Shown piece by piece: positions 25,238-33,706 of a DNA stretch of 64,000 bases (its first letter is position 1; every line of letters starts with the position of its first letter). Source of the DNA: Leisingera caerulea DSM 24564 (GTDB taxonomy: Bacteria; Pseudomonadota; Alphaproteobacteria; Rhodobacterales; Rhodobacteraceae); the NCBI RefSeq assembly GCF_000473325.1, contig NZ_KI421513.1:1187217-1251216 (forward strand), in the 5' to 3' direction. Under the pieces are notes generated by a model. The model did no database searches. It saw nothing but the letters and a program-made list of their open reading frames with translations, and was not told where the DNA came from. A program made the position numbers and the translations under genes.

Positions 25238-26344
25238 TCAGCGAACAACAAATTCCGCATGCAAGGCCCCAGCGGCCTTCAGGCTTTTCAGAATGTCGAT
25301 CATGTCCCGTGGCGACACTCCGAGGGCATTCAAGCCTGCCACGACTTCCGAAAGCGAGGTCGTCTCCGGCACTTCTGCAAGTTGGATTCCCTCCTCTTCC
25401 TCAATGGCAGCACCGGTACGCGGCACGACAACCGTTTCGCCATCCGCAAACGGATTGGGCTGCACAACAAGCGGCGTCTCTTCGATCCGCAGGGTGAGGT
25501 TGCCTTGAGCGACCGCCACACGGGAAATGCGCACGTCGCTGCCCATCACGATAGTGCCGGAGCGCTGGTCGACCACTACCCGTGCCTTGCGCTGAGGCTC
25601 GACCAGGATATTCTCGATCCGGCCCACCGCGTGCGCAGTTGAGCGGGTATTGGTGCGGCGGATATCGACTTCGACGGTTCCGGAATCCCGCATCAGGGCA
25701 ACATTACCGCCAAACTCGTTGTTGATCGCACGTTCGATCCGGCCAGCGGTGGTGAAATCCGGCTCCCGCAGCGCCAGCCGCATGGAACTCAGCGAGGCCA
25801 GGTCGAAATCGATCTCCCGCTCGACACGGGCGCCAGACGGAATAACACCTGCCGTCGGCACCCCTTGAGTAACCGTGGCAGCTTCGCCTTCGGCCACCGT
25901 GCCGCCAGCCAGGATCGTCCCCTGGGCGACGGCATAAATCTGGCCGTCCGCGGCGTTCAGGGGGGTCATGATTAATGTTCCGCCCATCAGGCTCTTGGAA
26001 TCGCCGATGGCCGAAACGGTCACGTCAATTGTGCTGCCGACGCGGGCAAAGGGCGGAAGGGTGGCAGTCACAAAGACCGCCGCCACGTTCTTGGGCCGGA
26101 ACTGCTCGCCGGTCACATTGACGCCAAGACGTTCCAGAATGTTGGACATGATCTCTTCGGTGAACGGAGAATTGCGCAATCCGTCACCGGTGCCGTCCAG
26201 GCCGACAACCAGGCCGTAGCCGACCAGGTCATTGCCGCGAACGCCGTCGAATTCCACCAGATCTTTGAGCCGGATGGTATTTGCCTGCGCCACCGCGGGC
26301 AGCAGAAACAGGCACGCAAAGAAGAGACGCAGAAAAAACATCAT
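25238..26344 (-). CDS. flgI: P-ring protein FlgI
   Basis: The 368-residue protein has a signal peptide (1-21, ending VAQA) and the typical FlgI core: IRLKDLVEFDGVRGNDLVGYGLVVGLDGTGDG, PPFARVGSTIDVTVSAIGDSKSLMGGTLIMTPLNAADGQIYAVAQG, and the C-terminal VSPRDMIDILKSLKAAGALHAEFVVR. It forms the periplasmic P ring around the distal rod with the help of FlgA. It overlaps flgL by 4 nt and is the last gene of the hook operon. Confidence 0.97.
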   Translation of the reverse strand: MMFFLRLFFACLFLLPAVAQANTIRLKDLVEFDGVRGNDLVGYGLVVGLDGTGDGLRNSPFTEEIMSNILERLGVNVTGEQFRPKNVAAVFVTATLPPFARVGSTIDVTVSAIGDSKSLMGGTLIMTPLNAADGQIYAVAQGTILAGGTVAEGEAATVTQGVPTAGVIPSGARVEREIDFDLASLSSMRLALREPDFTTAGRIERAINNEFGGNVALMRDSGTVEVDIRRTNTRSTAHAVGRIENILVEPQRKARVVVDQRSGTIVMGSDVRISRVAVAQGNLTLRIEETPLVVQPNPFADGETVVVPRTGAAIEEEEGIQLAEVPETTSLSEVVAGLNALGVSPRDMIDILKSLKAAGALHAEFVVR

Positions 26345-27348
26345 GAGATATACTTCAGCAGGGACAGCTGAGAGCTGCGGGCGGTGATGGTATAAAGTCC
26401 CTCGAGCTGCGTCTGTGCTTCCTGAAGCCTGGTGTAGGTTTCATACGGATCGGCAGAGACCAGGTTGTTTTTGACGATGCTCAGGCTGGTTTTCGAGGCT
26501 TCGTTGCGGGTATTGACCGCCTCAAGCTGCCCCTCGATGAAACCAACATCAGCCTGCAGATCCACCAGCCGGTCATCACTTTCAGACAGCTCGCTGCTGG
26601 CCTGGATTACCAGATCTATTTGCACGTCATCGGTCAGGCCGAGGCTGGGCTCATCCGCCAAAGCGGTAATGACATAACTTTGCAGGGTGTGCTTGAGGTT
26701 GTCATCATCGGCGCGGATACCCAAAGTCACCTGCTCCCCTTCTCCGACAGTAACCGGCTGCAGCGACGTCGTGGAGCCGCGGTACATGACCGCGTCGAAA
26801 CCGGCCGGGTCGTCGAACCAGTCCTTGACGGCCTGAATGATGTCATTGCTGGTTGTCAGCCCCGACACTTCCGCAAGGATGGCCGTCATCAGCGTGCCGG
26901 AGTCGTTCAGCGGCTTGGTATCCGTCGCAGTGCCCGCAAAGATCGTCCGCCCCCCAACTGAGGTGTTCATCAGGTTAATAGCACTGGACATCCTCTTCTT
27001 GGCCTGGCTGCCAAACTGCTCCGCGTTTTCCACATCCACGGCCGGCGACAGTCTCAGGATGTCATTGCGCATCGCCTGCACTTGGCTGTTCACTTTTTCA
27101 AGGCTGCCCTGCGTGGCGGTGGCAAACAACTGCACCTCGCCATTGGCAACCATATAACTGTCGATCCGGTTCAGCGAGCTTTCCAGATCTGCCAGATAGG
27201 TGAAATCGCCGCCCAGCCGTTCGGTCAGATTAGCCGATTTTCCGGTCGCAAATTCTTCGGACAGAGTGGTGACGTTTTCCTTCAGCTCCGTGTTGCGGCT
27301 GCGAAGAAAGAGGTGCTGCGCCATATCGCCGTATGAATTCAAAATCAT
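26341..27348 (-). CDS. flgL: Hook-filament junction protein FlgL
   Basis: The 335-residue protein shows flagellin-like ends. The N-terminal part has YGDMAQHLFLRSRNTELKENVTTLSEEFATGKSANLTERLGG, and the C-terminal helix has YTRLQEAQTQLEGLYTITARSSQLSLLKYI. A central NTSVGGRTIFAGTATDTKPL is typical of FlgL. It joins FlgK to the filament. Its partner flgK is 3 nt upstream and the two are probably escorted by the FlgN-like protein at 2.4 kb. Confidence 0.9.
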   Translation of the reverse strand: MILNSYGDMAQHLFLRSRNTELKENVTTLSEEFATGKSANLTERLGGDFTYLADLESSLNRIDSYMVANGEVQLFATATQGSLEKVNSQVQAMRNDILRLSPAVDVENAEQFGSQAKKRMSSAINLMNTSVGGRTIFAGTATDTKPLNDSGTLMTAILAEVSGLTTSNDIIQAVKDWFDDPAGFDAVMYRGSTTSLQPVTVGEGEQVTLGIRADDDNLKHTLQSYVITALADEPSLGLTDDVQIDLVIQASSELSESDDRLVDLQADVGFIEGQLEAVNTRNEASKTSLSIVKNNLVSADPYETYTRLQEAQTQLEGLYTITARSSQLSLLKYIS

Positions 27349-27351
27349 GGG

Positions 27352-28800
27352 TCAGATCCTCAAAAGTGTTTCCATAAGTTCATCGACAACGCTGAGCACA
27401 CGGGCATTGGCGGCATAGTACTTCTCAACCAGCATCAGGTTCTGCAGCTCGGCGTCGGTATCGACGCCCAGGGCCAGTTCCGCCTGGCTCAGCTCATTGA
27501 AACTGGTGGCGGCGAAAGTCGAGGCACGCGCTGCGGTTTCATTGTCTTGGGCAAACCTGGACAACAGGTTCGCACTCAGCGTTGCAGCCGTCATGTCTGC
27601 GGTGCCAAGCCCGACCGAGGAGACCGTGCGGGTGGTGTTCAATGCGTCGGAGTAGGCCTGCAGCAGGCTTGAATCGCCCGGGTCCCCAGGGCCCGCGGCG
27701 TAAAGGCCATCGCGGAACCGCCAGGTCTCACCTGTGCCGTCCAAAGCCACCAGGTCATTCAGCTCGATCCGGTTGGATATGCCAACAGTGTTCACCGGAT
27801 CGAAGAAAGAACCATCATCGGTGAAAATTCCCGCATCTGCGGCCCCGATCGTGGCATCCAGCGCCGGGTCCTGGAACCGTTCGATTAGATCGGCAGCCAT
27901 GGCGTCCAGATCCTCCTGGGCCTCCACCGCTGTGACATCGCGGATTTCAAACTGCGCGGTCAGTGTGCCGCCGCGCAGCGGACCGCCCGGACTGGTGTCG
28001 ATTGTTTTGCCATTCACCTGGAGACCGGAAATCATGCCGTTACCCAAGGTCATATGCGGCATGATATCCCGCGACGGCGTAAAGCTCAGCTCAGATGCCT
28101 TGTGATCCAGCAGCATCACCCCGCCAGTGGAATAAAGCGTGACCTGGCCATTGCCGCGGCGGACAGCATTGACCGGAATGATCCCGTTCACCTGATCGAT
28201 CAGCTGGTCACGCTGGTCTTGCATTGCAACGGCGTCCATGCCGCCGGCCTCCACCACCATGATACGGGCGTTGAGCTTTTCAATTTCCTTCAGAGCCTGG
28301 TTCACTGTGTCAACCTGGCTGCTGATCGCGCTGTCCGCATTGATCCGCAGGTCCCGCAACCCTTCGGCCGTGCGCGAGATTGAGTCCGCCAGGGTGTTCG
28401 CCTTCACTGCCAGATCATTCAGACGGGGCTGCGAATCCGGTCGCGAAACCGCTTCGATCAGCGACGACTCGAAATCCGAAAGCTGTGACGCCAGCGACAT
28501 CTCATCATCAACCGTGCCCACCAGATCGGACATCCGGCTGAAGAAATCGGCCTCCGCCTTGGCGGCCCCGTATTCTGCTTCGGCAACCCGGCGGTTGGAG
28601 ATCAGCACGGGATCATTCATGCGCTGGACATTGCCGACCTGAACGCCGGGAACACCGGCGCCGGGGCTGTTCAGATCCAGAACCCGGCGCGTGTACCCCG
28701 GTGTCAGCGCATTGGCCAGATTTTCTGAGACCACTTGCGAGGATCGGCCGGCCGCGCTCAGACCGCTCATGGCGCTGTTAAGGGCGGAATAAATAGACAT
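27352..28800 (-). CDS. flgK: Hook-associated protein FlgK
   Basis: The 482-residue protein has the rod/hook-family N-terminus ALNSAMSGLSAAGRSSQVVSENLANALTPGYTRRV and the FlgK C-terminus LGVDTDAELQNLMLVEKYYAANARVLSVVDELMETLLRI. The middle carries LNARIMVVEAGGMDAVAMQDQRDQLIDQVN, typical of FlgK. It is the first junction protein on the hook tip. Located between flgE and flgL in the hook operon. Confidence 0.95.
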   Translation of the reverse strand: MSIYSALNSAMSGLSAAGRSSQVVSENLANALTPGYTRRVLDLNSPGAGVPGVQVGNVQRMNDPVLISNRRVAEAEYGAAKAEADFFSRMSDLVGTVDDEMSLASQLSDFESSLIEAVSRPDSQPRLNDLAVKANTLADSISRTAEGLRDLRINADSAISSQVDTVNQALKEIEKLNARIMVVEAGGMDAVAMQDQRDQLIDQVNGIIPVNAVRRGNGQVTLYSTGGVMLLDHKASELSFTPSRDIMPHMTLGNGMISGLQVNGKTIDTSPGGPLRGGTLTAQFEIRDVTAVEAQEDLDAMAADLIERFQDPALDATIGAADAGIFTDDGSFFDPVNTVGISNRIELNDLVALDGTGETWRFRDGLYAAGPGDPGDSSLLQAYSDALNTTRTVSSVGLGTADMTAATLSANLLSRFAQDNETAARASTFAATSFNELSQAELALGVDTDAELQNLMLVEKYYAANARVLSVVDELMETLLRI

Positions 28801-28846
28801 GTTCAGCCTGCTTTCGTGAAGCCAATGTCAGGGAGCATCAAGCGCG

Positions 28847-30154
28847 TCAGCGCTTGATGTTGGTGGTTTCCTGCAGCATCTCGTCAACGGTCTGGATGAC
28901 CTTGGCGTTGGACGAATAGGCACGCTGGGTCTGGATCATGTCGGTCAGCTCGGTGGCGACATCAACCGCCGATTCCTCTTGGGCGTATCCCAGGATTTCG
29001 CCGGTCGGGCCATCGCCGGCATCCCACAGGTAGAAGTCACCGGATTCGTCGGTGGGCATGTAGGTCTGCGAATCAAGGGCGCGCATGCCGTTGATGTTGG
29101 AGACATCGGCCAGCGGCACCTTGTAGATCACCTTCTGGTCGCCGGAATCATACTCTGCGATGACTTCTCCCGCTTCGTTGATTTCGATTGCAACAAACGA
29201 TCCGACCGCAGTGCCGTCCTTCTCAGTAGTGCCCGGCACGAATTCCTCGCCAAGCTGGCTCATCCCGCTCTGCTCGCCGATGACACCGATGTTGATCTCC
29301 ACAGGCCCGCCGGCAACATTGATGGTGATCGAGCCGGCGGTGGCGTCATAGGCGCCGCCCGTGACAGTAGCGACACTTTGCAGCGTGCCGGCCGTGGAAC
29401 TGGCGTCATCGAAAGTGAGGGTGTACTCGCCGATAACCGTCGCGCCGGTCGCGGAATCGACAATCTCCATTGTCCATTCGTTGCTGCCGGTGGTTGCCGG
29501 CGGCGTAGCTACGCTTGGCGTATAGGTGATCGTCAGCTCTTCGGAGCGGCCCATATTGTCGTAGTACTGAACAACCTGTTCAACCGGGTCGCCGGAGGCG
29601 CCGAGATCGGTTTCGGAGGCAGGCAGGTTCGCTGTCAGGCTGATTTCGGTCGTCGGTTCCGCAGAGAGCCGGTTCAGGTCAACGCGGATCGGCTCCAAGG
29701 CATCGGCGGTATCCCGCGCCACGTCCGGCACTGTGCCGTCAGCCTGCGCAGGCCAGCCCATCAGAACCAGGCCGGACTCCGTTGTCAGATACCCGCTGGA
29801 ATCAGTCCGGAAAGACCCGGTGCTGGTCAGCATCATGGAGGGGCTGCTGCCTGCCTCCACCTCTGTGATCGAGGCAACGGGCAGCATGCCGCGGCCGCGC
29901 ACCGCCAGGTCTGTGGCGTTATTGGTCGAAACCAGTGGGCCGCGCTCGTCGATCAGCCGGACATTGGTCGTGCGCACACCGCCTGCCGAATAAGTGCCTC
30001 CGGAACCGGACAAAACCATGGAATGGAAATCAGTTTGCACCCGTTTGTAGCCGCGGGTCGAGGAGTTGGCGATATTGTCGGAAATGGAGGCCAACCGGCT
30101 GGCGTTGGCGCTCAATCCTGAAACGCCCGCATTCAGCGACGAAGAAATGGTCAT
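28847..30154 (-). CDS. flgE: Flagellar hook protein FlgE
   Basis: The 435-residue protein has the family N-terminus SLNAGVSGLSANASRLASISDNIANSSTRGYKRVQTDF and C-terminus VDVATELTDMIQTQRAYSSNAKVIQTVDEMLQETTNIKR. A large variable middle part (about 140-330) has FlgE-type D1/D2 features such as VVQYYDNMGRSEELTITYTPS. It forms the curved hook whose length FliK measures. A CtrA-like box lies 58 bp upstream, and motB is 124 bp upstream on the same strand. Confidence 0.95.
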   Translation of the reverse strand: MTISSSLNAGVSGLSANASRLASISDNIANSSTRGYKRVQTDFHSMVLSGSGGTYSAGGVRTTNVRLIDERGPLVSTNNATDLAVRGRGMLPVASITEVEAGSSPSMMLTSTGSFRTDSSGYLTTESGLVLMGWPAQADGTVPDVARDTADALEPIRVDLNRLSAEPTTEISLTANLPASETDLGASGDPVEQVVQYYDNMGRSEELTITYTPSVATPPATTGSNEWTMEIVDSATGATVIGEYTLTFDDASSTAGTLQSVATVTGGAYDATAGSITINVAGGPVEINIGVIGEQSGMSQLGEEFVPGTTEKDGTAVGSFVAIEINEAGEVIAEYDSGDQKVIYKVPLADVSNINGMRALDSQTYMPTDESGDFYLWDAGDGPTGEILGYAQEESAVDVATELTDMIQTQRAYSSNAKVIQTVDEMLQETTNIKR

Positions 30155-30211
30155 AGCACGCCTTTCTGCTGCATCTAATCATTCTGGATGCAACAGCTAG
30201 CGCAGGAGCGA

Positions 30212-30226
30212 TTAACGGGCGGCTAA
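30212..30226. promoter_or_regulatory. CtrA-like box upstream of flgE
   Basis: TTAA-N7-CTAA on the plus strand, which is TTAG-N7-TTAA on the coding strand, one mismatch from the CtrA consensus and 58 bp before the flgE ATG. Confidence 0.42.
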
Positions 30227-30278
30227 CAGATAAAATATGACTCATCTGCCAGCCGCCAGCCCTAATGTTTTCAGCGGT

Positions 30279-31115
30279 TTACTCGCGCAGAAAGATGATT
30301 TCGATCCGGTCGTTGCGGGCGGCCATCGGGTTTCCGGCAGCCAGCTTGCGGTCGGCATGGCCGGTTACCCTGTGAACCCGGCCCGCGTTCAGTCCGCCCG
30401 ATTCGAGCAGAGTGCGGGTTTTATCCGCACGAGCATGAGACAGTTCCCAAACCGGATTCTTCGCCAAAACAACCGGATGAGAGCGGATATGGCCGCCGAT
30501 CGCGACATTGCTGGTCACACCTTCCGAGACCCGCGCAATCATCCTGACCAGATCCCGGAACAGCGGTTTCGGCTCCGCCTGGCCCTCTTCAAAGAGCGGC
30601 ATATCCTCGGTGGCAAAAAGCTCGATGATCAGTCCCTCGTCGGTGACCCGCGTCAGGATATGCCGAGCCATGGCGACCGACACCATGCTCTCCCCGCCGC
30701 GCCCGGACAGCTGTTCCTCGATTGCGCGGAACTTGGAATCCTGCTCCTCGCGCTTCTCGTCTGACTCCACCCCGGTTTCACCCTGTGCCTTCCGGGCATC
30801 CATCGGATTGATATCCGTGGCCCCGGTCCCGGATTGAGGCTGAATGTCCTCGGTGAACATGCTGTCACCCTGGAAGGCGCCATTGCCGCCGCCGGACACC
30901 CGGCTCAGCGGAATTGACGGCGAGAAGTAATCCGCCAGCCCCTTGCGTTGTTTTTCTGTCGTCGCGTTCAGCAGCCACATCAGCATAAAGAAGGCCATCA
31001 TCGCGGTCACGAAGTCAGCATAAGCCACTTTCCACGCGCCACCGTGGTGGCCATCGCCACCACTGACTTTTTTCTTCTTGATGATAATGGGCGCCACATT
31101 GCTCTGTGCGCTCAT
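30279..31115 (-). CDS. motB: Flagellar motor stator protein MotB
   Basis: MotB anchors the stator to peptidoglycan and carries the ion-binding Asp. The Asp is at residue 34 in WKVAYADFVTAMMAFFMLMWLL, the single membrane helix. The plug region follows, and a C-terminal OmpA-like domain (about 140-278) has GHIRSHPVV, NPVWELSHARADKTRTLLESGGL and RIEIIFLRE. I choose ATG 31115 (MSAQSN), giving 278 residues; the frame is open to a GTG seven codons upstream. An exact CtrA box lies 48 bp before it. Confidence 0.95.
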   Translation of the reverse strand: MSAQSNVAPIIIKKKKVSGGDGHHGGAWKVAYADFVTAMMAFFMLMWLLNATTEKQRKGLADYFSPSIPLSRVSGGGNGAFQGDSMFTEDIQPQSGTGATDINPMDARKAQGETGVESDEKREEQDSKFRAIEEQLSGRGGESMVSVAMARHILTRVTDEGLIIELFATEDMPLFEEGQAEPKPLFRDLVRMIARVSEGVTSNVAIGGHIRSHPVVLAKNPVWELSHARADKTRTLLESGGLNAGRVHRVTGHADRKLAAGNPMAARNDRIEIIFLRE

Positions 31116-31162
31116 ATCCACCACCACTATTTTCACCCACCCCCGGAATAGCAGGCTGCGCG

Positions 31163-31178
31163 TTAAACGGGCCTTAAC
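31163..31178. promoter_or_regulatory. Exact CtrA box upstream of motB
   Basis: TTAA-N7-TTAA followed by C is a perfect match to the CtrA consensus TTAA-N7-TTAAC. The reverse strand (TTAA-N7-TTAAC) matches as well. It lies 48-63 bp before the motB start and about 200 bp before the divergent nirK. Confidence 0.65.
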
Positions 31179-31292
31179 AATTAAACTTGCCGGCAGTTCG
31201 CGCGCTTGGCCGCGCCCCCGGCACCATCGTTCCGGGAGAAATCATGCATCTTAAAAACCAGTTATCTCGACATCAAACAACCTTATCGAAGT

Positions 31293-31306
31293 TTGATCGG
31301 GAACAA
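31293..31306 (+). promoter_or_regulatory. FNR/NNR-type box before nirK
   Basis: TTGAT-CGGG-AACAA differs at one base from the FNR-family consensus TTGAT-N4-ATCAA. Its centre is 75 bp before the nirK ATG, so a start site near 31341 would place it at about -41.5, the classic activator position. It could be used by FnrL, DnrE or an NO-sensing NNR/NnrR protein. Confidence 0.5.
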
Positions 31307-31374
31307 CCAATCGCGCCGCACCGGACGCTAGGGTCCCCCCAACACAGCACATGGGACACTGAAAGGAGATCATC

Positions 31375-32499
31375 ATGCTGACCCGAAGAGCCGCACTGAT
31401 GGGGGCAGCCGGAGCAGCAGCGCTGCCTGTACTGGCCAAAGCCGCCAAGGCTGAAAGCACCTCTGTTCACGAAGCCGCCGCGCCTGCCGACCTGTCGAGC
31501 CTCCAGCGCATCAAGCGCGAGCTGGTCGCCCCGCCCTTCGTGCATGACCACGAACAGGTTGCTCCGGGCGGACCTCGCATCGTCGAATTCGAGATGAAAA
31601 TCATCGAGAAGGAAATCGAGGTCGATCAAGGCGCCTACCTGCAAGGCATGACCTTTGACGGCTCCATCCCGGGCCCGATGATGGTGGTGCATGAGGGCGA
31701 CTATGTTGAACTCACCCTGATCAACCCGCCGGAAAACATGCTGCAGCACAACATCGACTTCCACGCAGCCACCGGCGCCTTGGGCGGCGGCGCGCTGACC
31801 CTGGTAAACCCGGGCGAGAAAACCGTGCTGCGCTTCAAGGCGACACGCCCCGGCACCTTTGTCTATCACTGCGCCCCGGGCGGCCCCATGATCCCCTGGC
31901 ACGTGGCCTCGGGCATGGCCGGCACCATCATGGTTCTGCCGCGCGGGGGTCTGTCAGACCACAACGGCGATCCGGTGAAATACGACCGCGTCTACTACAT
32001 CGGCGAAAACGAATTCTACATTCCGAAGGACGAGAACGGCGATTACCTCCGCTATGAGGACGTCGGGGAAAGCTATCCGGACACGCTGGAAGTCATGAAC
32101 GGGCTGATCCCCAGTCACGTTGTGTTCAACGGCGCGGTTGGCGCTCTGACTGGCGAGAACGCCATGAAGGCGAAACAGGGCGAGAAAGTACTGTTCGTGC
32201 ACAGCCAGGCCAACCGCGACACCCGCCCGCACCTGATCGGCGGCCACGGCGACCTGGTCTGGGAAGCCGGAAAGTTCAACAACGTGCCGGACCGCGACCT
32301 GGAAACCTGGTTCATCCGAGGCGGTTCTGCCGGGGCGGCGCTCTATGAGTTCCTGCAGCCAGGCGTCTATGCCTATGTGAACCACAACCTGATCGAGGCG
32401 GTGAACCTCGGCGCAACGGCCCACGTTGTGGTCGAAGGCGAGTGGAACAACGACCTGATGGAACAGGTGGTCGCCCCGACCGAATACTCCGGCGCCTGA
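31375..32499 (+). CDS. nirK: Copper-containing nitrite reductase NirK
   Basis: NirK reduces nitrite to nitric oxide in the periplasm. The 374-residue protein starts with a Tat-type signal (TRRAALMG) and has two cupredoxin domains. Type 1 copper ligands are His125, Cys166, His176 and Met181; type 2 ligands are His130, His165 and His337. The catalytic Asp128 (HNIDFH) and His291 (GGHGDL) are present, so the enzyme should be active. An FNR-type box precedes it, and a strong terminator then nirV follow. No nor, nar or nos genes are in the window, so the source of nitrite and the fate of NO are unknown. Confidence 0.97.
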   Translation: MLTRRAALMGAAGAAALPVLAKAAKAESTSVHEAAAPADLSSLQRIKRELVAPPFVHDHEQVAPGGPRIVEFEMKIIEKEIEVDQGAYLQGMTFDGSIPGPMMVVHEGDYVELTLINPPENMLQHNIDFHAATGALGGGALTLVNPGEKTVLRFKATRPGTFVYHCAPGGPMIPWHVASGMAGTIMVLPRGGLSDHNGDPVKYDRVYYIGENEFYIPKDENGDYLRYEDVGESYPDTLEVMNGLIPSHVVFNGAVGALTGENAMKAKQGEKVLFVHSQANRDTRPHLIGGHGDLVWEAGKFNNVPDRDLETWFIRGGSAGAALYEFLQPGVYAYVNHNLIEAVNLGATAHVVVEGEWNNDLMEQVVAPTEYSGA

Positions 32500-32525
32500 C
32501 CTTTCGCCGGATAAGGAACTGGACA

Positions 32526-32556
32526 GGGCGGCCGCAGCACGCGGCCGCCCGTTTTT
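32526..32556 (+). terminator. Strong terminator between nirK and nirV
   Basis: Perfect 10-bp stem GGGCGGCCGC / GCGGCCGCCC with a 5-nt loop, followed by GTTTTT, 26 nt after the nirK stop and only 20 nt before the nirV start. It should reduce nirV transcription relative to nirK. Confidence 0.9.
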
Positions 32557-32575
32557 GCCTTGAGGGGACGCTGAC

Positions 32576-33370
32576 ATGAAAGCTGAGCTAATTGCCGCCG
32601 GGCTTGCCGCCGCCATTGGCCTTCCCGGACTTTGGTTTTCCGCGGCCAAGGATCCGGCACCGCTGGCCGAGACCGTATTCATAAAGGCGGACACGATTGC
32701 CTACCGCCCCATCGGAAACTTTCACCGCAATGGCAAAAGCGTGGTGCCCCCGGAACAGCAGCGCCATGTGGGTGCCTTTGAGATTATGAAGCGTCAGGTC
32801 TCTGGCGCAGAATACGCAGCCTGTGTGGCGGCGGGCGCCTGCAAGGCGGCGGACAGTACCCCGGCAGAAGGCAATCAGCCGCAAACTCTTGTCAGCTGGC
32901 ATGACTCGACGGCCTATGCTGAATGGTATTCCAAGGAGACCGGCCATAGCTGGCGCCTGCCGAACGAAGCCGAATGGCAGCTGGCCGCAGCGGAAATCTT
33001 TGGCGACGAGGCGGTTGAAACCGATGGCGGCGACCCCGCCCAGCGCTGGCTGCGCCAATACGCCCGCGGTGTCACCCTGCGCGGCCTGCCGGGGCCGGCA
33101 CAGGACCCGAAAAGCGAGCCCGGCGCCAACAGCAACGGGTTAACCGGACTTGGCGGCAACATCTGGGAATGGACCAGCGGCTGCATGCAAAACGGTGAGG
33201 TCAATAAGGATGGCAGCCTCGAATTCGGCGATCCCTACTGCAGCGCCCGCATTACCGGCGGACGGCACCGTGCGGTGGTAATCGACTTCATCCGCGACGC
33301 CAGCGTCGGCGGCTGTGCCGTCGGCCTGCCGCCGGATTACCTGGGCTTCCGCTTGGTAAAGGACGGCTGA
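32576..33370 (+). CDS. nirV: NirV, formylglycine-generating-enzyme-like protein
   Basis: The 264-residue protein has an N-terminal signal or anchor (1-20) and a SUMF1/FGE-like fold: FEIMKRQVSGAEYAACVAAGAC, the PQTLVSWHDSTAYAEWYSKETGHSWRLPNEAEWQLAA core, LTGLGGNIWEWTSGC and LGFRLVKDG. NirV is often encoded next to nirK in denitrifiers; its precise role is unsettled (maturation or periplasmic support of NirK). The short 20-nt gap after a terminator implies expression by read-through from nirK. Confidence 0.88.
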   Translation: MKAELIAAGLAAAIGLPGLWFSAAKDPAPLAETVFIKADTIAYRPIGNFHRNGKSVVPPEQQRHVGAFEIMKRQVSGAEYAACVAAGACKAADSTPAEGNQPQTLVSWHDSTAYAEWYSKETGHSWRLPNEAEWQLAAAEIFGDEAVETDGGDPAQRWLRQYARGVTLRGLPGPAQDPKSEPGANSNGLTGLGGNIWEWTSGCMQNGEVNKDGSLEFGDPYCSARITGGRHRAVVIDFIRDASVGGCAVGLPPDYLGFRLVKDG

Positions 33371-33706
33371 CACAACCGCAGCCGTGGCACTCCCGCGCCC
33401 GCAGGTGCCCCGGCTGCGCCGGCGCCCCTTGGCCGCCTTGGGCCCGGCAGCTGCGCTGCCTGCCCCGTCAAAAGCCGTTCAAAGAAACACCTGCCTTGAA
33501 CAGCCCTTCCCACTGTTGACTTCCCATCCGCGCCTCTAAGCTAAACCGCACCAAGCCGCCGCCGCACCCGCAGTCCTTGACCCGGTGCTGGCAAGCGGCG
33601 TTCGGTGGAGAGGATGACCGCGCTGTGCGCCAGCACGGTGCCACGCCCAACTGCGAAGGGCCTCCGGCAGGAGGCTCTGAACAGGCGGGAGCTGCCCGCT
33701 CCGGAG
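33371..33706. other. Intergenic stretch between convergent nirV and hemN
   Basis: No convincing gene. A hairpin GGGCCTCC-GGCA-GGAGGCTC near 33658-33677 may terminate hemN transcription. The rest is GC-rich spacer with short imperfect repeats. Confidence 0.55.
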
